Shown: positions 35,292-46,007, counted from the first letter of the stretch. The stretch: DNA of 64,000 nt from Clostridia bacterium (GCA_030524425.1 JAUNGN010000005.1:1-64000), one strand, 5' to 3'. Numbers and translations are program-made. Notes: a model not told the origin generated them from the sequence alone.

Positions 35292-35327
35292 AAGGCTGTT
35301 GAGATTTCAACAGCCTTGTAGTATAAT
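35292..35327 (+). promoter_or_regulatory. Hairpin with embedded promoter between pgk and tpiA
   Basis: AAGGCTGTTGA (35292-35302) pairs with TCAACAGCCTT (35307-35317), but no T run follows. TTGAGA in the loop side (35299-35304) is 17 bp from TATAAT (35322-35327). The same bases may therefore form an mRNA hairpin for the pgk end and a promoter for tpiA. Confidence 0.55.
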
Positions 35328-35370
35328 ATAAACAGGAACATATTAATTACATAGAGAGGGTGTAAATATT

Positions 35371-36123
35371 ATGAGAAAACGTATGGTTGCCGGTAACTGG
35401 AAGATGAATAAGACTCCTAGAGAGGCTGTGGATTTGGTTAATTTGCTTAAGGATAAGATTGACAAGGAGGATATAGACGTTGTTCTTTGTGTACCTGCCA
35501 TTAATCTTATAGCTGTAGCTGAATCTATTTTACATACTAACATTAAACTTGGTGCAGAAAATTTACACTATGAAAACTGTGGTGCTTATACGGGTGAAAC
35601 ATCTGCCACTATGCTTAAGGAAATTGGTGTAAAGTATGTAATTGTCGGTCACTCAGAAAGACGCAGCTACTTTAAGGAAAATGATGTAATTGTAAACAAG
35701 AAGGTTTTAAAAGCCTTTGAGTACGGCATTATTCCTATTGTGTGTGTCGGTGAAAGTCTTGAGGAAAGAGAAGATGGTATTACCATTGAAAAAATCAGAA
35801 TTCAGGTTAAAAAGGCATTAAAGAATCTTACAGATAAGCAGGCAGAAAGTGTTGTTATTGCTTATGAGCCTATTTGGGCTATTGGTACAGGTAAACATGC
35901 TACCAATGAGCAGGCTCAGGAAATTTGCTTTGAAATAAGAAAGTGTATCGGAGAAATGTTTGGCGAAAAGGTTTCTGAAAAAACAAGAATACTTTATGGC
36001 GGCAGTGTTAACGGCAAGAATGCAAACGAACTCTTTGCAATGCCTGATATTGATGGCGGTCTTGTTGGCGGTGCAAGCCTTAAAGAAGATTTTGCTAACA
36101 TAGTTAATGCTGATATTGTATAA
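35371..36123 (+). CDS. tpiA: Triose-phosphate isomerase
   Basis: Interconverts dihydroxyacetone phosphate and glyceraldehyde 3-phosphate. The 250-residue TIM barrel has AGNWKMNKT (catalytic Lys 11), [10 protein letters not shown] (catalytic His), [13 protein letters not shown] (catalytic Glu), [10 protein letters not shown] and GGLVGGASL phosphate loops. The ATG follows GAGAGGGTG. Lies 95 bases after pgk and 44 bases before gpmI. Confidence 0.97.
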   Translation: MRKRMVAGNWKMNKTPREAVDLVNLLKDKIDKEDIDVVLCVPAINLIAVAESILHTNIKLGAENLHYENCGAYTGETSATMLKEIGVKYVIVGHSERRSYFKENDVIVNKKVLKAFEYGIIPIVCVGESLEEREDGITIEKIRIQVKKALKNLTDKQAESVVIAYEPIWAIGTGKHATNEQAQEICFEIRKCIGEMFGEKVSEKTRILYGGSVNGKNANELFAMPDIDGGLVGGASLKEDFANIVNADIV

Positions 36124-36167
36124 TAATTTTATGTTTTCAAAAGAAACAAAAAGGAGAAAAAACAAAA

Positions 36168-37709
36168 ATGAGTAAGAAAACAACTGTTTTAATGATTTTA
36201 GACGGTTTTGGTCTTAATGACAAGACAGAGGGCAATGCTGTTAAGCAGGCTGATACTCCTGTTATTGATAAGCTTATGGCTGATTATCCTTGTGTTAAGG
36301 GCTATGCAAGCGGTTTAGCCGTTGGTTTGCCTGATGGGCAGATGGGTAATTCTGAAGTTGGTCATCTTAATATGGGTGCAGGCAGAATTATTTATCAGGA
36401 TTTAACTAAGATTACTAAGGCTATAGAAGACGGAGATTTCTTTGAGAATGAAGCTTTGCTTGATGCCGTTAATAACTGTAAAGCAAATAATTCTTCTCTT
36501 CATTTATACGGATTGCTTTCACCGGGAGGTGTTCACAGCCACTTAACTCACGTTTACGCCTTGCTGAAGCTTGCTAAAATGAATGGTCTTGAAAAGGTTT
36601 ATGTTCATTGCTTCCTTGACGGCAGGGATACTCCTCCTGCATCTGCAAGAGGCTTTATTGCTGAACTTGAGGCTAAGATGAAGGAAATCGGCGTAGGTAA
36701 GGTTGCCACTATTTCGGGCAGATATTATGCCATGGACAGAGATAACAGATGGGACAGAGTAGAAAAGGCTTATAATGCAATGGTGCTTGGTCAGGGTGAA
36801 ACTGCTTCCAGTGCTGATGAATGTATGGCTGTATCTTACGAAAAGAAAGTTTTTGATGAGTTTGTAGTGCCTACTGTTATTATGGAAAATGGTGCTCCTG
36901 CAGCCACTATTAAGGAAAATGATTCAATTATTTTCTTTAATTTCAGACCTGACAGAGCAAGAGAAATAACAAGATGTTTCTGTGATGTGGATTTTGCCGG
37001 TTTTGAAAGAGCTAATGGATATTTCCCTGTTAAGTATGTCTGCTTTACAGATTATGATGTGACTATTGAAAATAAAGAAGTTGCCTTTAAAAAAGAAAGT
37101 ATTACAAACACACTTGGTGAATACCTGTCTAAGTGTGGTTTGAAGCAGGCAAGAATTGCTGAAACAGAGAAGTATGCCCATGTGACATTCTTCTTTAACG
37201 GCGGTGTTGAGGAGCCTAATGAGGGTGAGGACAGAATTCTTGTTCCTTCTCCAAAGGTTGCTACTTATGATTTACAGCCTGAAATGAGTGCTCCACAGGT
37301 TACAGATAAGCTTGTTGAGGCTATTGAGGGCGGCAAGTATGATGTTATTATAATTAACTATGCTAACCCTGATATGGTTGGTCATACAGGTATTATGGAG
37401 GCTGCAATAAAGGCGGTAGAAACTGTTGATGAATGTGTAGGCAGAGTTATCGAGAGTCTTAAAAAGACTGACGGTCAGATGTTCTTATGTGCTGATCATG
37501 GCAACAGTGACCAGCTTATTGATTATGAGACAAATAAGCCGTTTACAGCTCATACCACTAACCCTGTACCTTTTGTGCTTTTTAACTGCCATAAGGCAAA
37601 GGGGCTTATGGAGGACGGAAAGCTTTGTGACATTGCTCCGACATTACTTGATATGATGGATTTAGTTAAGCCTGAGGAAATGACAGGTCATTCTTTGCTT
37701 ATTAAGTAA
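36168..37709 (+). CDS. gpmI: 2,3-bisphosphoglycerate-independent phosphoglycerate mutase
   Basis: Interconverts 3- and 2-phosphoglycerate with two Mn ions. The 513-residue protein of the alkaline phosphatase fold has LMILDGFGLND (metal Asp), MGNSEVGHLNMGAGR (nucleophile Ser in GNSEVGH), HCFLDGRDTPP, ISGRYYAMDRDNRWDR, NYANPDMVGHTG and LCADHGNSDQ. All are diagnostic of iPGM. AAAAAGGAGAAAAAAC ribosome binding site. The central gene of the cluster; eno follows with its own -10-like sequence. Confidence 0.97.
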   Translation: MSKKTTVLMILDGFGLNDKTEGNAVKQADTPVIDKLMADYPCVKGYASGLAVGLPDGQMGNSEVGHLNMGAGRIIYQDLTKITKAIEDGDFFENEALLDAVNNCKANNSSLHLYGLLSPGGVHSHLTHVYALLKLAKMNGLEKVYVHCFLDGRDTPPASARGFIAELEAKMKEIGVGKVATISGRYYAMDRDNRWDRVEKAYNAMVLGQGETASSADECMAVSYEKKVFDEFVVPTVIMENGAPAATIKENDSIIFFNFRPDRAREITRCFCDVDFAGFERANGYFPVKYVCFTDYDVTIENKEVAFKKESITNTLGEYLSKCGLKQARIAETEKYAHVTFFFNGGVEEPNEGEDRILVPSPKVATYDLQPEMSAPQVTDKLVEAIEGGKYDVIIINYANPDMVGHTGIMEAAIKAVETVDECVGRVIESLKKTDGQMFLCADHGNSDQLIDYETNKPFTAHTTNPVPFVLFNCHKAKGLMEDGKLCDIAPTLLDMMDLVKPEEMTGHSLLIK

Positions 37710-37775
37710 TAAATTTTTTAAATAAATTTAATATAAAATTGTTATATTTTTGTAGATTTTTTCTATAAAATAGGT

Positions 37776-39151
<1,376 letters not shown>

Positions 39152-39170
39152 TTAAAAATAATTATTTTTG

Positions 39171-39205
39171 AAGAGTCCTTGCTTTGCAGGGGCTCTTTTA
39201 TATAT
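39171..39205 (+). terminator. Terminator after eno
   Basis: AAGAGTCCTTGC pairs with GCAGGGGCTCTT (with G-T pairs), followed by TTTTA. Confidence 0.8.
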
Positions 39206-39259
39206 ATATAATTTTTTAGGTAAAATGCTAATGGAACTTAGGTTGTTTTACAAACAAAA

Positions 39260-39300
39260 AAATAGCTGTTCCATTTTTTTTGAAACAGCTATTTTTAGGT
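39260..39300 (-). terminator. Terminator of nfnAB
   Basis: AAATAGCTGTT (39260-39270) pairs with AACAGCTATTT (39284-39294). Read on the minus strand, a T run follows. Confidence 0.8.
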
Positions 39301-39306
39301 ATTAAA

Positions 39307-40692
39307 TTATTTACTTAAATATTCATCAATTGCAGCAGCAGCATTCTTACCTGCACCCATTGCGAGAATAACCGTAGCAGCACCGGTTACTGCGTCACCG
39401 CCTGCATAAACACCTGTCTTGGATGTTAAGCCTGTTTCTTCCTCTGCAACTATACATTTTCTCTTGTTTATATCAAGACCGGGAGTAGTACTGCTGATAA
39501 GAGGATTAGGTGATGTACCTAAGCTCATTACAACCATATCTACATCCATTACAAATTCAGAGTCTGGAATTTCAACAGGACGGCGTCTGCCGCTTTCGTC
39601 AGGCTCACCTAACTCCATTTTAACACATTTCATGCCTGATACCCAGCCGTTTTCATCAACAAGAATTTCAACAGGATTAGTAAGTGTATCAAATATAACG
39701 CCTTCTTCCTTAGCGTGGTGAATTTCTTCAACTCTTGCAGGAAGCTCAGCTTCACTTCTTCTGTATACAATATGTGCCTCTGCACCGAGTCTTAAAGCAG
39801 TTCTTACAGCATCCATTGCTACGTTGCCTCCGCCAACAACAGCAACCTTCTTTCCTGTTCTTACAGGAGTATCATATTCTTCGTCAAAAGCTCTCATGAG
39901 ATTTACCCTTGTAAGATATTCGTTAGCTGAAACTACGCCCATAGCTGTTTCGCCGGGAATATTCATAAACTTAGGAAGACCTGCGCCTGAGCCGATAAAT
40001 ACAGCATCAAAGCCTTCTTCCTCTAAAAGCTGATCAATAGAAACAGTCTTGCCGATAATAACATTGGTTTCGATTTTAACACCAAGCTTTTTAATATTTT
40101 CAACTTCAGGCATAACAACCTTATTCTTTGGTAATCTGAATTCAGGAATACCATAGCTTAATACGCCGCCTGCCTTGTGAAGAGCCTCAAATATTGTAAC
40201 GTCATAACCTTTCTTGGCAAGATCGCCTGCACATGTAAGTCCTGCAGGTCCTGCACCGATAACTGCAACCTTTTTGCCCTTTGGTTCTGCTTTAGAAGCC
40301 AAATCAATATTGTGTTCTCTTGACCAGTCAGCAGTAAATCGCTCAAGTTTACCAATAGAAACTGCATCACCTTTGTGACCGAGAACACATTTGCCTTCGC
40401 ACTGTGTTTCCTGTGGACATACACGTCCGCATACGGCAGGAAGTGCGGAATACTTAGCAATTTCCTTAGCAGCTCCTTCAAAATCCTTTTCCTTTAAGTG
40501 GCTTATAAAGCCCGGAATATCAATATTTACAGGACAACCCTTTACACACATAGGATTCTTACAAGTAAGACATCTTTGAGCCTCGACTACAGCCTCCTCC
40601 TCGTTGTAACCAAGACATACTTCATCAAAGTTTGTAGCTCTTACTTTAGGATCCTGTTCTCTAACCGGTATTTTTGTAAAATTAACAGCCAT
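39307..40692 (-). CDS. nfnB: NfnB-type NADPH:ferredoxin oxidoreductase subunit (GltD-like)
   Basis: A 461-residue flavin and iron-sulfur protein of the glutamate synthase small-subunit family. Near the N-terminus are the two 4Fe-4S cysteine groups CLTCKNPMCVKGCP and CGRVCPQETQCEGKC. Then come an FAD-binding GAGPAGLTCAGDLA (about 145-158), an NADP-binding GGGNVAMDAVRTA (about 287-299), and the C-terminal GVYAGGDAVTGAATVILAMG. No large GltB-type subunit is present. The immediate partner is the NfnA-like gene, whose stop TAA overlaps this start (TAATG). That layout is typical of NfnAB, which bifurcates electrons between NADH, ferredoxin and NADPH. GltA/GltD or sulfide dehydrogenase are alternative labels from annotation. 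Confidence 0.85.
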   Translation of the reverse strand: MAVNFTKIPVREQDPKVRATNFDEVCLGYNEEEAVVEAQRCLTCKNPMCVKGCPVNIDIPGFISHLKEKDFEGAAKEIAKYSALPAVCGRVCPQETQCEGKCVLGHKGDAVSIGKLERFTADWSREHNIDLASKAEPKGKKVAVIGAGPAGLTCAGDLAKKGYDVTIFEALHKAGGVLSYGIPEFRLPKNKVVMPEVENIKKLGVKIETNVIIGKTVSIDQLLEEEGFDAVFIGSGAGLPKFMNIPGETAMGVVSANEYLTRVNLMRAFDEEYDTPVRTGKKVAVVGGGNVAMDAVRTALRLGAEAHIVYRRSEAELPARVEEIHHAKEEGVIFDTLTNPVEILVDENGWVSGMKCVKMELGEPDESGRRRPVEIPDSEFVMDVDMVVMSLGTSPNPLISSTTPGLDINKRKCIVAEEETGLTSKTGVYAGGDAVTGAATVILAMGAGKNAAAAIDEYLSK

Positions 40693-41582
40693 TACTTGTC
40701 ACCTCCGCAACCGCAGCCGCCATTTTTGTGAGTGCTGCCTTCTTCAAATTTAAGCTTTGCCTGACCTTCCTCAGTCTTGTACATTGTCTGTCTTCTCATT
40801 GCTCCATCGTAGTCAACCTTATGACCGTCAAACTCAGGACCGTCTACACAGGCAAACTTAACTTCACCGTCAACAACTACACGACAGGCACCGCACATAC
40901 CTGTGCCGTCAACCATAATAGGATTAAGACTGACAATAGTAGGAATGCCTAAAGCCTTAGTAGCCATAGATGTGAACTTCATCATAATCATAGGACCGAT
41001 TACAACAGCATGATTGTACTCCTTTCCCTGATTTTTAACAAGGTCATCAAGAAGGTCTGTTGCTCTGCCTGCAAAGCCTGCTGTACCGTCATCTGTGGCT
41101 ATGTAAACATTTTCAGCAACTTCCTTCATTTCATCAACTAATATAAGTAAATCCTTATTTCTGGCTCCGATAAGCACATCTGCCTTAATACCATGCTGCT
41201 TTAACCACTTAACCTGTGGATAAATAGGGGCAGCACCAACACCGCCTGCAACAAATATAATATTTTTCTTAGCCAATTCCTCAGGACTTTCGCTGCAAAG
41301 GTCGCTTGGACAGCCTAAAGGACCCACAAAGTCAGCAATTGAGTCACCCTCTTCATAGGTCATAAGCTCCATAGTTGACTTGCCAACAGCCTGAGTTACA
41401 ATAGAAACTGTACCTTTTTCAGCGTCATAGTCAGAAATAGTTAAAGGTATTCTTTCACCTTTTTCATCTATTCTTAAGATAATAAACTGACCGGGCAATG
41501 CTGATTTAGCAACACGAGGTGCTTCAATTTCCATTTCGAAAATTGTTGGTGTAAGCATCTGTTTCTTTACAATTTTATACAT
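40692..41582 (-). CDS. nfnA: NfnA-type NADH:ferredoxin oxidoreductase subunit (PyrK-like)
   Basis: A 296-residue ferredoxin-NADP reductase-fold protein. An FAD-binding domain (about 1-100, PGQFIILRIDEKGERIPLTI with the RxPLT signature) is followed by an NAD-binding domain with VAGGVGAAPIYP. A 2Fe-2S site lies near 225-245 (GTGMCGACRVVVDG and then KFACVDGPEFDGH). The C-terminus KNGGCGCGGDK adds cysteines of unknown role. The downstream NfnB-like gene overlaps its stop codon and its ribosome binding site lies in this gene's last codons, so the two are translationally coupled. Together they would balance NADH, NADPH and ferredoxin pools in an anaerobe. The start follows GGAGGATAACT. Confidence 0.87.
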   Translation of the reverse strand: MYKIVKKQMLTPTIFEMEIEAPRVAKSALPGQFIILRIDEKGERIPLTISDYDAEKGTVSIVTQAVGKSTMELMTYEEGDSIADFVGPLGCPSDLCSESPEELAKKNIIFVAGGVGAAPIYPQVKWLKQHGIKADVLIGARNKDLLILVDEMKEVAENVYIATDDGTAGFAGRATDLLDDLVKNQGKEYNHAVVIGPMIMMKFTSMATKALGIPTIVSLNPIMVDGTGMCGACRVVVDGEVKFACVDGPEFDGHKVDYDGAMRRQTMYKTEEGQAKLKFEEGSTHKNGGCGCGGDK

Positions 41583-41767
41583 AGTTATCCTCCTAACATT
41601 TTAGTACTATCCTTAAATTATACAACAATATCTTTATTTTTTAAACATTTTTTTTATTAAAAAATAAAAAAATCAATCTTTTGTGCAAAATTGACAAAAA
41701 TATTTGCTTAAATTTGTATGCAAATCAAAGCTGTAAATAATATATTTTATTAATTTAAAAAAAAGTC

Positions 41768-41796
41768 TTGTTATTTCTTTAATTTCAATATAAAAT
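41768..41796 (+). promoter_or_regulatory. Promoter of the PEGA protein gene
   Basis: TTGTTA (41768-41773), 17 bp, TAAAAT (41791-41796). Confidence 0.55.
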
Positions 41797-41829
41797 ATAC
41801 ATATAAAAAATAAAATTGGGAGTGTCAAT

Positions 41830-43161
41830 ATGTCTAAGGGAAAAAGTAAAAACGAATTGACTAATTATAGAAGAAAAAAAAGGAATATAACACCTGTTAT
41901 GATTACACTTGTAATGGTAATGGGTATGTTTGTTGGTATAGGCAGCTTTTCTATAGTTTATAATTATATGATGGCTGATTCTGAGGGTGAAATAACTACA
42001 AATACATTTTCGGCAAATGATATTGCAGGGCAGGCAATGGCTAATCTTATAGGCTCGGATATTGATGCTGTAGTTACAGGCGTTGATATTGGTGAAGATG
42101 ACTCATCTGCAATTACATTTAAGAACCTTAAGAACAATACCGTAAATACGGTTACTGTTACTGAAAAATCTATTATGCCTAAGGCAACAACTGTTGAAAG
42201 TATTCATACAGGTGATATATTTACTTATGTTTTTGATGAGGATAAAACCTTAAAGGAACTTAAGGCTTGTGAAAATGCATGGAGTTTTAGCGATACAGGT
42301 GCAAGAATTAACAAGACTGCTAAGCTTGTTAAATTTGGTGCTGAAGCTAAAGAGCATAAGGATTCTTCATATAAATACGATGAAGATATTTTGGCTGTTA
42401 AGGATAAAAACGGTAATGAGCTTACTCTTGAAAATATCAGCCCTATGGATACAATAAGGCTTACGGGCTATAACAATGGTACTGTTGATAAGGTGTACAG
42501 TATTGTTATAGAGCAGGGACATGGAACTCTTGAGCTTAGAAATATAAATAATATTAAAAATGCAAAGGTGACTGTTGACGGCGTTGACACAACGGTAGAT
42601 ATTTCAAATCCTCTTATAACTCTCGGTGAAGGTACTCATACAGTTGTTGTCAAGGGTAAGAACATATCAGATATTACAAAAGAAGTAAGTATATCATCTG
42701 CAGAACCTTATGTTTTTGACCTTTCAAAGGTTGTTGTAAATACAGGAGCTTTAACGGTTTATTCCAATGTAAAGGATTATGTCCTTTATATTAATGATAA
42801 GGAATATGACGAAGATCAGTCTATTTTATTGCCTTATGGTGAGTACAATGTAAGGGCAGCTAAGGATGGGTATGCAGCTTTTACAGGAAGTGTTACAATT
42901 GATGCGGATCAAAATACCTGCAAGGTAAAGCTTGAAAAGCTTAATCAGTCAGGCACGGTTACTCTTACAGCAAATCCTGCCGAAGCAGAAATTTATATTA
43001 ATGACAATTATATCGGCAAGGGAACTGTTAAGGTTCAGCTTGCTTTAGGCTCTTATGTTGCCAAGGCTGTGTGTGAGGGTTATACAACACAGAGCAAACA
43101 AATTAATGTATCTGTTGACGGTCAGGAAATTTCAGGAAGTTTTGAGCTATCAAAGGAATGA
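41830..43161 (+). CDS. Membrane-anchored PEGA-domain protein
   Basis: A 443-residue protein with a basic, lysine-rich cytoplasmic start (about 1-20), one membrane segment (about 22-46, ITPVMITLVMVMGMFVGIGS) and a long extracellular part. The latter has a beta-rich region (about 60-230) and three PEGA-like repeats (about 235-295, 300-370 and 372-443). The last contains TANPAEAEIYINDNYIGKG, the classic PEGA start. PEGA domains are small beta-sandwiches found in surface proteins, probably binding wall or ligands. The stop overlaps the start region of the DUF1232 gene, so the two form an operon. Function unknown. Confidence 0.8.
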   Translation: MSKGKSKNELTNYRRKKRNITPVMITLVMVMGMFVGIGSFSIVYNYMMADSEGEITTNTFSANDIAGQAMANLIGSDIDAVVTGVDIGEDDSSAITFKNLKNNTVNTVTVTEKSIMPKATTVESIHTGDIFTYVFDEDKTLKELKACENAWSFSDTGARINKTAKLVKFGAEAKEHKDSSYKYDEDILAVKDKNGNELTLENISPMDTIRLTGYNNGTVDKVYSIVIEQGHGTLELRNINNIKNAKVTVDGVDTTVDISNPLITLGEGTHTVVVKGKNISDITKEVSISSAEPYVFDLSKVVVNTGALTVYSNVKDYVLYINDKEYDEDQSILLPYGEYNVRAAKDGYAAFTGSVTIDADQNTCKVKLEKLNQSGTVTLTANPAEAEIYINDNYIGKGTVKVQLALGSYVAKAVCEGYTTQSKQINVSVDGQEISGSFELSKE

Positions 43162-43166
43162 TAAAT

Positions 43167-43517
43167 ATGGTAAGCATTAATAAGATGAAAAAATTTGTTA
43201 AAAATATTATGCAGGCTGTGGATACAACACCACAGCTTGTTGGTTATAAGGCGGATATAAAGACATTTTGTGCTATGCTGACAGATTGGGCTAAGGGTGA
43301 TTATAAGCATATTTCAAAGAGAACAGGGATAATTGTGGGTATATGTATTGCATATGTTCTTTGTCCCATTGATTTAATACCTGATTTCATACCTGTTGCA
43401 GGCCAGATAGATGATGCTGCTGTTATAGTGTTTTTATTAAAGGCAGTTAAAAGGGAGCTTGGATTTTACAGGATTTGGCTGGCTGCAAGAGACAGTGCTG
43501 TTATAGATATAGAGTAA
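43167..43517 (+). CDS. DUF1232 (YkvA-like) membrane protein
   Basis: A 116-residue protein. The family core is clear: ISKRTGIIVGICIAYVLCPIDLIPDFIP, cited by its pieces GIIVGICIAYVLC and PIDLIPDFIPVAGQIDD. That is a membrane hairpin with the invariant P-x-D-L-I-P-D. YkvA-type proteins have no established function. I prefer ATG 43167, 9 bases after AAGGA; an ATG at 43158 overlapping the previous stop (ATGA) is possible and would add three residues. Second gene of a pair with the PEGA protein. Confidence 0.82.
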   Translation: MVSINKMKKFVKNIMQAVDTTPQLVGYKADIKTFCAMLTDWAKGDYKHISKRTGIIVGICIAYVLCPIDLIPDFIPVAGQIDDAAVIVFLLKAVKRELGFYRIWLAARDSAVIDIE

Positions 43518-43643
43518 ATATAAAGAACAATATCTTGACGGTTATTTTGTAATTAATAAATTGATTAATACGGGTATATTGCTGAGATGGGGAATATGAC
43601 ACAGTTTGCTTGGTAAATATGGAAAAACGGAGAAAGATATAAA

Positions 43644-44516
43644 ATGGATTTAAATAAAATACATTATTTTTTTAAAGCAGCAGAGCTCAAAAATTTTACA
43701 AAAGCTGCTGATGAATGTCACATAGCACAGACAACTATGAGTAAATACATTGCAACGCTGGAACAGGAGCTTGATATGCAATTATTTATTCGTGAACATA
43801 AAAATCTTATATTGACAAGTCAGGGACAGAAATTCTATGACGGAATGAAGGATATTGCTTTGCAATATCAGGAGCTATGCCGGCAAATCCATAGAAATAC
43901 AGCAAATGAATTACATATTGGCGTTGTAACTACTGATTATACGGATTTTAAAATTATTGAATCCTTTGAAAAAAAATATCCTTCTGTGTCAATATCATAT
44001 GTATTTTCTGACGAAAGAAAAATGCTGTATGATTTACAATCATCTAAGCTGGATGCTTTGATCTGTCCTGATATGCTGGAATTTTATCATAGTATAAAAG
44101 AACAAATTGAAGATGTATCCCTTGCCAGTATAAAAGTATCATTGGTTTGTTCAAAAGAGCTTATTAATAAGTATCATACGGTGGAAAATGTTATTAAAAA
44201 TGTGCCGTTTATTACAAAAGCTGATGAAACCGGCTATCATCAATTTATAAAAGAGGAAATATACAAACAATTTCATCAGGCATTTAATGAAACAATTATA
44301 GTTAAAGAATTTCCCAAACAGTTATTATTATTAAGATTGTCACATGGTTTTTCTGTTTTGCCCATAGAAGAGGTCAATACTAATGAAAACCTGGTAGCCT
44401 TTGAAATCAGTAATCAATTTAAGGAAACCGAAAAGCTTATTTATTTAAAAAACAATCAATCGAAAAGCTTAAAGCTGTTATTAAATCATATCAATGAAAA
44501 TAAGTGCTTATTATAG
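43644..44516 (+). CDS. LysR family transcriptional regulator
   Basis: A 290-residue activator or repressor with an N-terminal winged helix (about 1-60, FFKAAELKNFTKAADECHIAQTTMSKYIATLEQELDMQLF, recognised by FTKAADECHIAQTTMS). A linker helix and a C-terminal periplasmic-binding-type effector domain (about 90-290) follow. The neighbouring MATE gene, 68 bases downstream with its own promoter carrying a perfect dyad, is the obvious target. Its own terminator overlaps the last codons. Codon use and spacing look less like the housekeeping genes around it, which may mean acquisition together with the MATE gene; that is an impression only. Confidence 0.92.
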   Translation: MDLNKIHYFFKAAELKNFTKAADECHIAQTTMSKYIATLEQELDMQLFIREHKNLILTSQGQKFYDGMKDIALQYQELCRQIHRNTANELHIGVVTTDYTDFKIIESFEKKYPSVSISYVFSDERKMLYDLQSSKLDALICPDMLEFYHSIKEQIEDVSLASIKVSLVCSKELINKYHTVENVIKNVPFITKADETGYHQFIKEEIYKQFHQAFNETIIVKEFPKQLLLLRLSHGFSVLPIEEVNTNENLVAFEISNQFKETEKLIYLKNNQSKSLKLLLNHINENKCLL

Positions 44517-44526
44517 CACTTTTTTC
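44502..44526 (+). terminator. Terminator of the LysR gene
   Basis: AAGTGC (44502-44507) pairs with GCACTT (44516-44521), followed by TTTTT; the stop codon is in the loop. Confidence 0.75.
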
Positions 44527-44529
44527 TGT

Positions 44530-44570
44530 TTTACAAAGTTCTTCCTTATCATTATAATTAGAAATTATAA
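44530..44570 (+). promoter_or_regulatory. MATE promoter with perfect dyad, likely LysR site
   Basis: TTTACA (44530-44535), 17 bp, TATAAT (44553-44558). TTATAATT-AGA-AATTATAA (44552-44570) is a perfect 8-bp inverted repeat covering the -10 and start site. It contains an ATAAT-N5-ATTAT core of the T-N11-A type used by LysR proteins. Confidence 0.65.
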
Positions 44571-44584
44571 GGGGATGATTTATA

Positions 44585-45919
44585 GTGCAAAGAAATTTAA
44601 TAAAAGGAAGTGCTTTGAAAAATATTATAGTTTTTTCATTACCGTTTTTATTTTCTAACTTTTTACAGACTTTTTACGGTATGGCAGACTTATTTATTGT
44701 GGGACAATATAATGGTGCCGCTTCTCTTACGGGAGTATCTGTAGGAAGTCAGGTTATGCACATGCTGACTGTTATGATTGTGGGACTGGCAATGGGTGCC
44801 ACTGTTATGATTGGCAGATATGTTGGTGAAAATAAAGAGGAAGAAAAAAGAACTGTCATTGGCAATACAATCGTTATATTTATGATTGTTTCAATATTGC
44901 TTATGGCTGTATTACTGTTATTGATAAATCCTATTATAAATATTATGTTTACGCCTGAGGAAGCAATTCAGGAAACAAGGCTGTATTTAATAATTTGTTT
45001 TGTGGGAATTCCTTTTATTACTGCTTATAACGTAATTAGCTCAATTTTCAGAGGATTGGGTGATTCCAAAAGCCCTATGTGTTTTATAGCGATTGCCTGC
45101 TTTTTTAATATCATACTTGATTTTATATTTATCGGATATTTAGATATGCATGCTGTTGGGGCGGCGCTGGGAACAGTATTTTCACAGGCTGTAAGTGTTA
45201 TGATTGCATTAACGGCAATAATTAAGAAAAAATTAATAGTAGTAAATAGGGAAAATTTTAATTTGCGTAAATCTGTTATCGGGCGTATTTTTAAAATAGG
45301 ATTTCCTATATGTATACAGGATGGTTTAATTCAAATATCGTTTATAATAATTACCGTTATTGCAAATTCAAGAGGTGTTAATATTGCCGCTGCTGTTGGT
45401 GTTGTAGAAAAAATCATTGGCTTTTTCTTTTTGGTTCCGTCAAGTATGCTGTCATCAATTTCGGCAATTTGTGCACAATGCATTGGTGCAGGACAGCATA
45501 AAAGAGCTGTGCAAACTTTGCAATACGGTTGTTTAATTGCAGTCAGCTTTGGTATTTTATTTACTGTTATTTGTCAATTTATTTCAGAACCGATTTTATC
45601 ATTATTTACTAATGAAAGTATTGTTATTATGTATGGCAGCCAATATCTGAAATCATATGCTGCCGATTGTATTTTTGCGGCAATTTCATTTAGCTTCAGC
45701 GGTTTCTTTACTGCTTACGGATATTCTGTTATATCCTTTATGCATAATTTAATTTCAATTATACTTATAAGAATACCTTGGGCTTATATGGCTTCCAAGC
45801 TTTATTCGGATAATTTGTTTCCAATGGGCTTAGCTTCTGCTTTTGGGTCCCTTTTATCTGCTGTTATTTGTATTGGTGTTTATACATATTTAAAGAAAAG
45901 AAGATGTTTTTCACTTTAG
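44585..45919 (+). CDS. MATE family efflux transporter, LysR-linked
   Basis: A 444-residue membrane protein with 12 segments. It has the first-half motif FLQTFYGMADLFIVGQYNG and second-half KIGFPICIQDGLIQISF, both typical of the MATE superfamily. It starts with GTG behind GGGGATG. It is distinct from the MATE at 17572-18906 in its motif wording, for example YGMADLFIVGQ against YNIADSIIAGR. It has its own promoter with a dyad overlapping the -10 and lies directly after a LysR gene, so drug- or metabolite-induced export is the simplest model. Confidence 0.9.
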   Translation: MQRNLIKGSALKNIIVFSLPFLFSNFLQTFYGMADLFIVGQYNGAASLTGVSVGSQVMHMLTVMIVGLAMGATVMIGRYVGENKEEEKRTVIGNTIVIFMIVSILLMAVLLLLINPIINIMFTPEEAIQETRLYLIICFVGIPFITAYNVISSIFRGLGDSKSPMCFIAIACFFNIILDFIFIGYLDMHAVGAALGTVFSQAVSVMIALTAIIKKKLIVVNRENFNLRKSVIGRIFKIGFPICIQDGLIQISFIIITVIANSRGVNIAAAVGVVEKIIGFFFLVPSSMLSSISAICAQCIGAGQHKRAVQTLQYGCLIAVSFGILFTVICQFISEPILSLFTNESIVIMYGSQYLKSYAADCIFAAISFSFSGFFTAYGYSVISFMHNLISIILIRIPWAYMASKLYSDNLFPMGLASAFGSLLSAVICIGVYTYLKKRRCFSL

Positions 45920-45973
45920 TATTTTACTTATACTATGTTTGTATTTTGTTTTACAAAAAATTGAAAAAATCAG

Positions 45974-46002
45974 TTGACAATGATATTTTACTATGATATA
46001 AT
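45974..46002 (+). promoter_or_regulatory. Promoter of the rplU-prp-rpmA operon
   Basis: Perfect TTGACA (45974-45979), 17 bp, perfect TATAAT (45997-46002): the strongest promoter in the window, fitting ribosomal protein genes. Confidence 0.9.
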
Positions 46003-46007
46003 ACTTT

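Noticed and set aside
39307..40692. Glutamate synthase small subunit
   Set aside because: No large subunit gene, and overlap with a PyrK-like gene makes NfnB the better name.
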